Assembly (NCBI RefSeq): GCF_009831765.1
Contig: NZ_WSSB01000008.1
Span: 125,238 to 189,237 of the forward strand
DNA: 64,000 nucleotides
Source of the DNA: Craterilacuibacter sinensis
Lineage (GTDB): Bacteria > Pseudomonadota > Gammaproteobacteria > Burkholderiales > Chromobacteriaceae
Reading direction: 5' to 3'
Part shown: positions 61,737 to 64,000 of the stretch, in pieces
Position numbering within the stretch: position 1 is the first letter of the stretch
Layout of the letters: the number at the start of each line of letters is the position of its first letter
Made by a program: the position numbers and the translations under genes
Notes under the pieces: model-generated
The model's input: the letters and a program-made list of their open reading frames with translations, nothing else
Told to the model about the DNA's origin: nothing
Database searches by the model: none

Positions 61737-63653
61737 TCAGGAGGTTCCCAATGCGGTCGCATCCTGCGGCAGCGTCAGTTCTTCCTGCAGACGGGCGCGC
61801 TCCAGATGGCTGCCCTCGATCTGCTTGGTCGAGCTAATACCCAGTTCCTTAAGCTGCCCGGCCTTGCCTATCATATTGTTGTTGCCATGGCTTAGGCGCC
61901 GGTTAGCCGATTCAAAACTGTCCTGAGCCTGACGCAAACGCGTACCCAGCTTGTCAAAGTCGGCAACAAACGCGCAGACGCTTTCATACAACTGGGTACC
62001 ACACTTAACAATGGCCTCGGTCTGGCGGTTGCGCTTCTCCTGTCGCCACAGGTGGGACACGGTACGCACGACCGACATCAGCGTGGATGGGCTGACCAGC
62101 AGCACATTTTTATCCCAGGCCTCGCGGAACAACTCCCTGTCCTGTGTCACCGCCAGCATAAAGGCAGGCTCGACCGGCAGGAACATCAACACAAAATCAA
62201 TCGCATCCAGCCCGTGCAGCTTCTGGTACTCGCGTAACGACAGACCCTTGAGGTGGCTGCGCACCGAGGCTAAGTGGGCGGCCAGCGCGATAGTACGCTC
62301 GGCATCGGTTTCTGCCGCCACATAACGGGTGTAATCGACCAGCGACACCTTGGCATCGATCACCAGATTCCGCCCTTCGGGCAAGCGCAGCACCACGTCC
62401 GGCTGCGCCCGGCTGCCATCGTCACGCGTATAACTTGCCTGCTCGAAAAACTCGACACCGGCACTCAAGCCCAATTGCTCGAGCAAATCCTTGAGAATCA
62501 GTTCGCCCCAGTTCCCTTGTGCTTTATTGTCGCCCTTGAGCGCACGGCTCAGGTTTCTGGCTTCCTGGCTCAACGTCTTGTTAAGGCTGGCCAGCATTTC
62601 GACCTGGCTTTTCAGCTCGCTACGCCCCTTGCCTTCCTCTACATAGACCTGCTCGACCTTGGCCTTGAACCCGTCAATCTGGGTCTTAAGCGGGCCGAGT
62701 AAAGTATCGAGGTTCTGTTGATTCTGCTCGGCAAAACGCTGACTTTTGGCTTCAAAAATCTGCTGAGCCAGATTTTCAAACTGGGTAGACATGGCTTCTC
62801 GCGCTTCGGCAAGCAAGGCCAGCTGTTTGCCGGCACTCTCGCGATCCGCATCCAGCTGGGTTTTTAATGCAGCCAGCTCGCTTTCCAGCGCATGACGCGC
62901 AAGTGCGGCACTGTCCCGCTGCGCTTGCATCAGTGCCAGACGCTCAGCCAGACCCTGGCTATCGGTTTGCGCAGAGGCAAGCATCGCCTTGGCTCGCCCC
63001 AATTCTTCACGCAGCGTAGCCTGTTGTGTTGCCAGATCATCACGCGCACTCACAGCCGCCTTCAGTTGCGCGGGCACTTCAAGCAGGGACTCAAGCCGCC
63101 CCTGCAAAGCGGCCTGACTGGCTCCAGCATCAGACAAAGCCTGTTGCATGGTCGCAAGCTCGGACTCCAGGCCTTCGCGACGCCGGCCGGCCTCGGCCTG
63201 TTGCTGCAGCAACTGTTCCTGCGCCTCTTGCAGCGCCTGTAGCCTCGCGGAGGTTCCGGCATGGCGTTCGCGCTCGGCAGACAAGGCGGCAGCATACTGC
63301 TGGCAAGACTTGCGCTCACTCGCCATCGCCTGCTCATAGGCCGATAGCTGCGACTGCAGGACAGGCACTTGGCGCGCCCTCTCCTCGAACTGTACGCGTG
63401 CCTGCAGTTGCCCTTCCAATAAGCCTGTTACACGGACAAGCTCAAACTGCCCTTGCTCGATCTCATCCTGGGCCTTAGCCAACTGTGCCTGTTGTGCAGC
63501 TATCTGCTGCACCTGCAATGCCATCTCGGTTGCCGACATGGCCGTGGCCTGCTCGACTGCGGCCGAAATTTTACTCCGCCCCAGCATCAGGGAGAGCGCA
63601 ATACCGGCAAATAAACCCAGGAATACGGCCAGTAACAAAACTGCACTTTGCAC
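61737..63653 (-). CDS. rmuC: RmuC-family DNA recombination-related protein
   Basis: A 638-residue protein: an N-terminal membrane helix (about 3-25), a very long coiled coil rich in Gln, Ala and Leu (about 30-330), and the RmuC nuclease-like domain (about 340-600) including GNWGELILKDLLEQLGLSAG and the PDVVLRLPEGRNLVIDAKVSLVDY stretch, which looks like a PD-(D/E)XK site. In E. coli RmuC limits inversion at short repeats. It is longer than E. coli RmuC (475) mostly through the coiled coil. It lies after the rRNA terminator. Confidence 0.92.
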   Translation of the reverse strand: MQSAVLLLAVFLGLFAGIALSLMLGRSKISAAVEQATAMSATEMALQVQQIAAQQAQLAKAQDEIEQGQFELVRVTGLLEGQLQARVQFEERARQVPVLQSQLSAYEQAMASERKSCQQYAAALSAERERHAGTSARLQALQEAQEQLLQQQAEAGRRREGLESELATMQQALSDAGASQAALQGRLESLLEVPAQLKAAVSARDDLATQQATLREELGRAKAMLASAQTDSQGLAERLALMQAQRDSAALARHALESELAALKTQLDADRESAGKQLALLAEAREAMSTQFENLAQQIFEAKSQRFAEQNQQNLDTLLGPLKTQIDGFKAKVEQVYVEEGKGRSELKSQVEMLASLNKTLSQEARNLSRALKGDNKAQGNWGELILKDLLEQLGLSAGVEFFEQASYTRDDGSRAQPDVVLRLPEGRNLVIDAKVSLVDYTRYVAAETDAERTIALAAHLASVRSHLKGLSLREYQKLHGLDAIDFVLMFLPVEPAFMLAVTQDRELFREAWDKNVLLVSPSTLMSVVRTVSHLWRQEKRNRQTEAIVKCGTQLYESVCAFVADFDKLGTRLRQAQDSFESANRRLSHGNNNMIGKAGQLKELGISSTKQIEGSHLERARLQEELTLPQDATALGTS

Positions 63654-63750
63654 AATTTCTCCCCAAAGATAAGCCGAATTTAGTTGCTCAGTTTAACAGC
63701 AATTAAAACATTCATTTCTGCAGACCCAAAAACGCAGCAAAGCAGAACGC

Positions 63751-63787
63751 AAAAACCCCCGACCTTTAATCAAGGTCGGGGGTTTTC
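63751..63787 (-). terminator. rRNA operon terminator
   Basis: On the minus strand an AACCCCCGACCTT / AAGGTCGGGGGTT hairpin followed by TTTTT, just downstream of the 5S gene. Confidence 0.9.
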
Positions 63788-63796
63788 TAATGGGGC

Positions 63797-63913
63797 GTCT
63801 GGCGGTGTCCTACTTTCACATGGCGAATGCCACACTATCATCGGCGCTAAGGTGTTTCACGGTCCTGTTCGGGATGGGAAGGCGTGGGACCACCTCGCTA
63901 TGGCCACCAGACA
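63797..63913 (-). rRNA. rrf: 5S ribosomal RNA
   Basis: Minus strand, about 117 bases. The 5' end TGTCTGGTGGCCATAGCGAG pairs with the 3' end CCGCCAGACG; the interior has CCATCCCGAACAGG and GTAGCG-like core elements (TTAGCGCCGATGATAGTGTG) of bacterial 5S. Ends are estimated from the terminal helix. Bacterial order 16S-23S-5S places the 23S gene beyond the window's right edge on this strand. Confidence 0.95.
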
Positions 63914-64000
63914 TTAACTTGTCAAATTGTAGAAACCGAAATTAAACACCCAGCGCTTATATCTGGATGCCTTGGTAGAAGTATTGCTTCGCAACTCTGC
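63914..64000 (-). other. 23S-5S intergenic spacer (partial)
   Basis: 87 bases between the 5S 5' end and the window edge. They do not resemble the 3' end of 23S rRNA as I know it, and I find no tRNA, so they are taken as the processed spacer of the rRNA operon. Confidence 0.6.

Noticed and set aside
63914..64000. 3' end of 23S rRNA
   Set aside because: The bases do not resemble the conserved 23S 3' terminus; they fit the 23S-5S spacer better.

Overview
The window looks like the chromosome of a free-living, GC-rich Gram-negative betaproteobacterium, most likely of the order Neisseriales (Chromobacterium/Vogesella-like; the genus is a guess). The grounds are the gene content (rapZ with NusG_II and Gx-transporter genes, ubiX, UPF0149, two DUF1415 genes, hslO, a 180-kDa-type NAD-glutamate dehydrogenase) and uniform codon use. 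I see no prophage, insertion sequence, CRISPR array or tRNA. The right edge holds a 5S rRNA gene and part of the 23S-5S spacer of a minus-strand rRNA operon.

Layout. 1-4213: a tightly packed plus-strand run (3' end of rapZ, NusG_II protein, Gx transporter, ubiX, nnrE/nnrD, EamA transporter). 4268-7304: UPF0149 protein, then a two-gene chemoreceptor made of a separate Aer-type PAS protein and a membrane MCP with a C-terminal zinc-binding CZB domain. 7427-18978: housekeeping and transport genes (rlmD with a long tail, an L,D-transpeptidase, a MocR regulator divergent from a LysE exporter across a perfect inverted repeat, a GltX lacking its zinc ligands, two DUF1415 paralogues flanking benE, gst and kup). 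19171-29823: a polyamine-centred block with three PotF-like binding proteins, a lipoprotein amidohydrolase divergent from a TetR regulator across two tandem palindromes, and a six-gene run (HslV-like, hslO, NTF2-AraC fusion regulator, cupin, PuuB-like oxidase, potF3). 29930-33257: amidotransferase, cNMP/CBS/DUF294 protein and a DEDDh exonuclease. 33423-41500: a complete kdp locus (kdpE, D, C, B, A, F plus a 33-aa membrane peptide) with a recognisable KdpE box. 41999-47204: a ribose operon rbsKDACB and a stand-alone Rossmann-domain protein. 47389-49860: radC, coaBC, dut. 49948-54492: a 43-aa lipoprotein and a complete polyamine-type ABC transporter operon. 54722-61693: NAD-glutamate dehydrogenase, a basic-amino-acid binding protein and an ArgR-type AraC regulator, with two copies of a shared motif in the gdhB/binding-protein intergenic region. 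61737-63913: rmuC and 5S rRNA.

How the genes fit together. Much of the window handles nitrogenous compounds and potassium. The three orphan PotF proteins probably deliver substrate to a permease encoded elsewhere (perhaps the Pot operon at 50-54 kb). The PuuB-like oxidase and cupin beside potF3 suggest amine catabolism. The ArgR-type regulator, binding protein and glutamate dehydrogenase mirror the arginine-to-glutamate-to-2-oxoglutarate route known in Pseudomonas. No wholly novel system stands out. The most interesting items are the split PAS/CZB chemoreceptor, the NTF2-AraC fusion inside an amine operon, the unlisted 33-aa peptide ahead of kdpF, and several clear unassigned operators.
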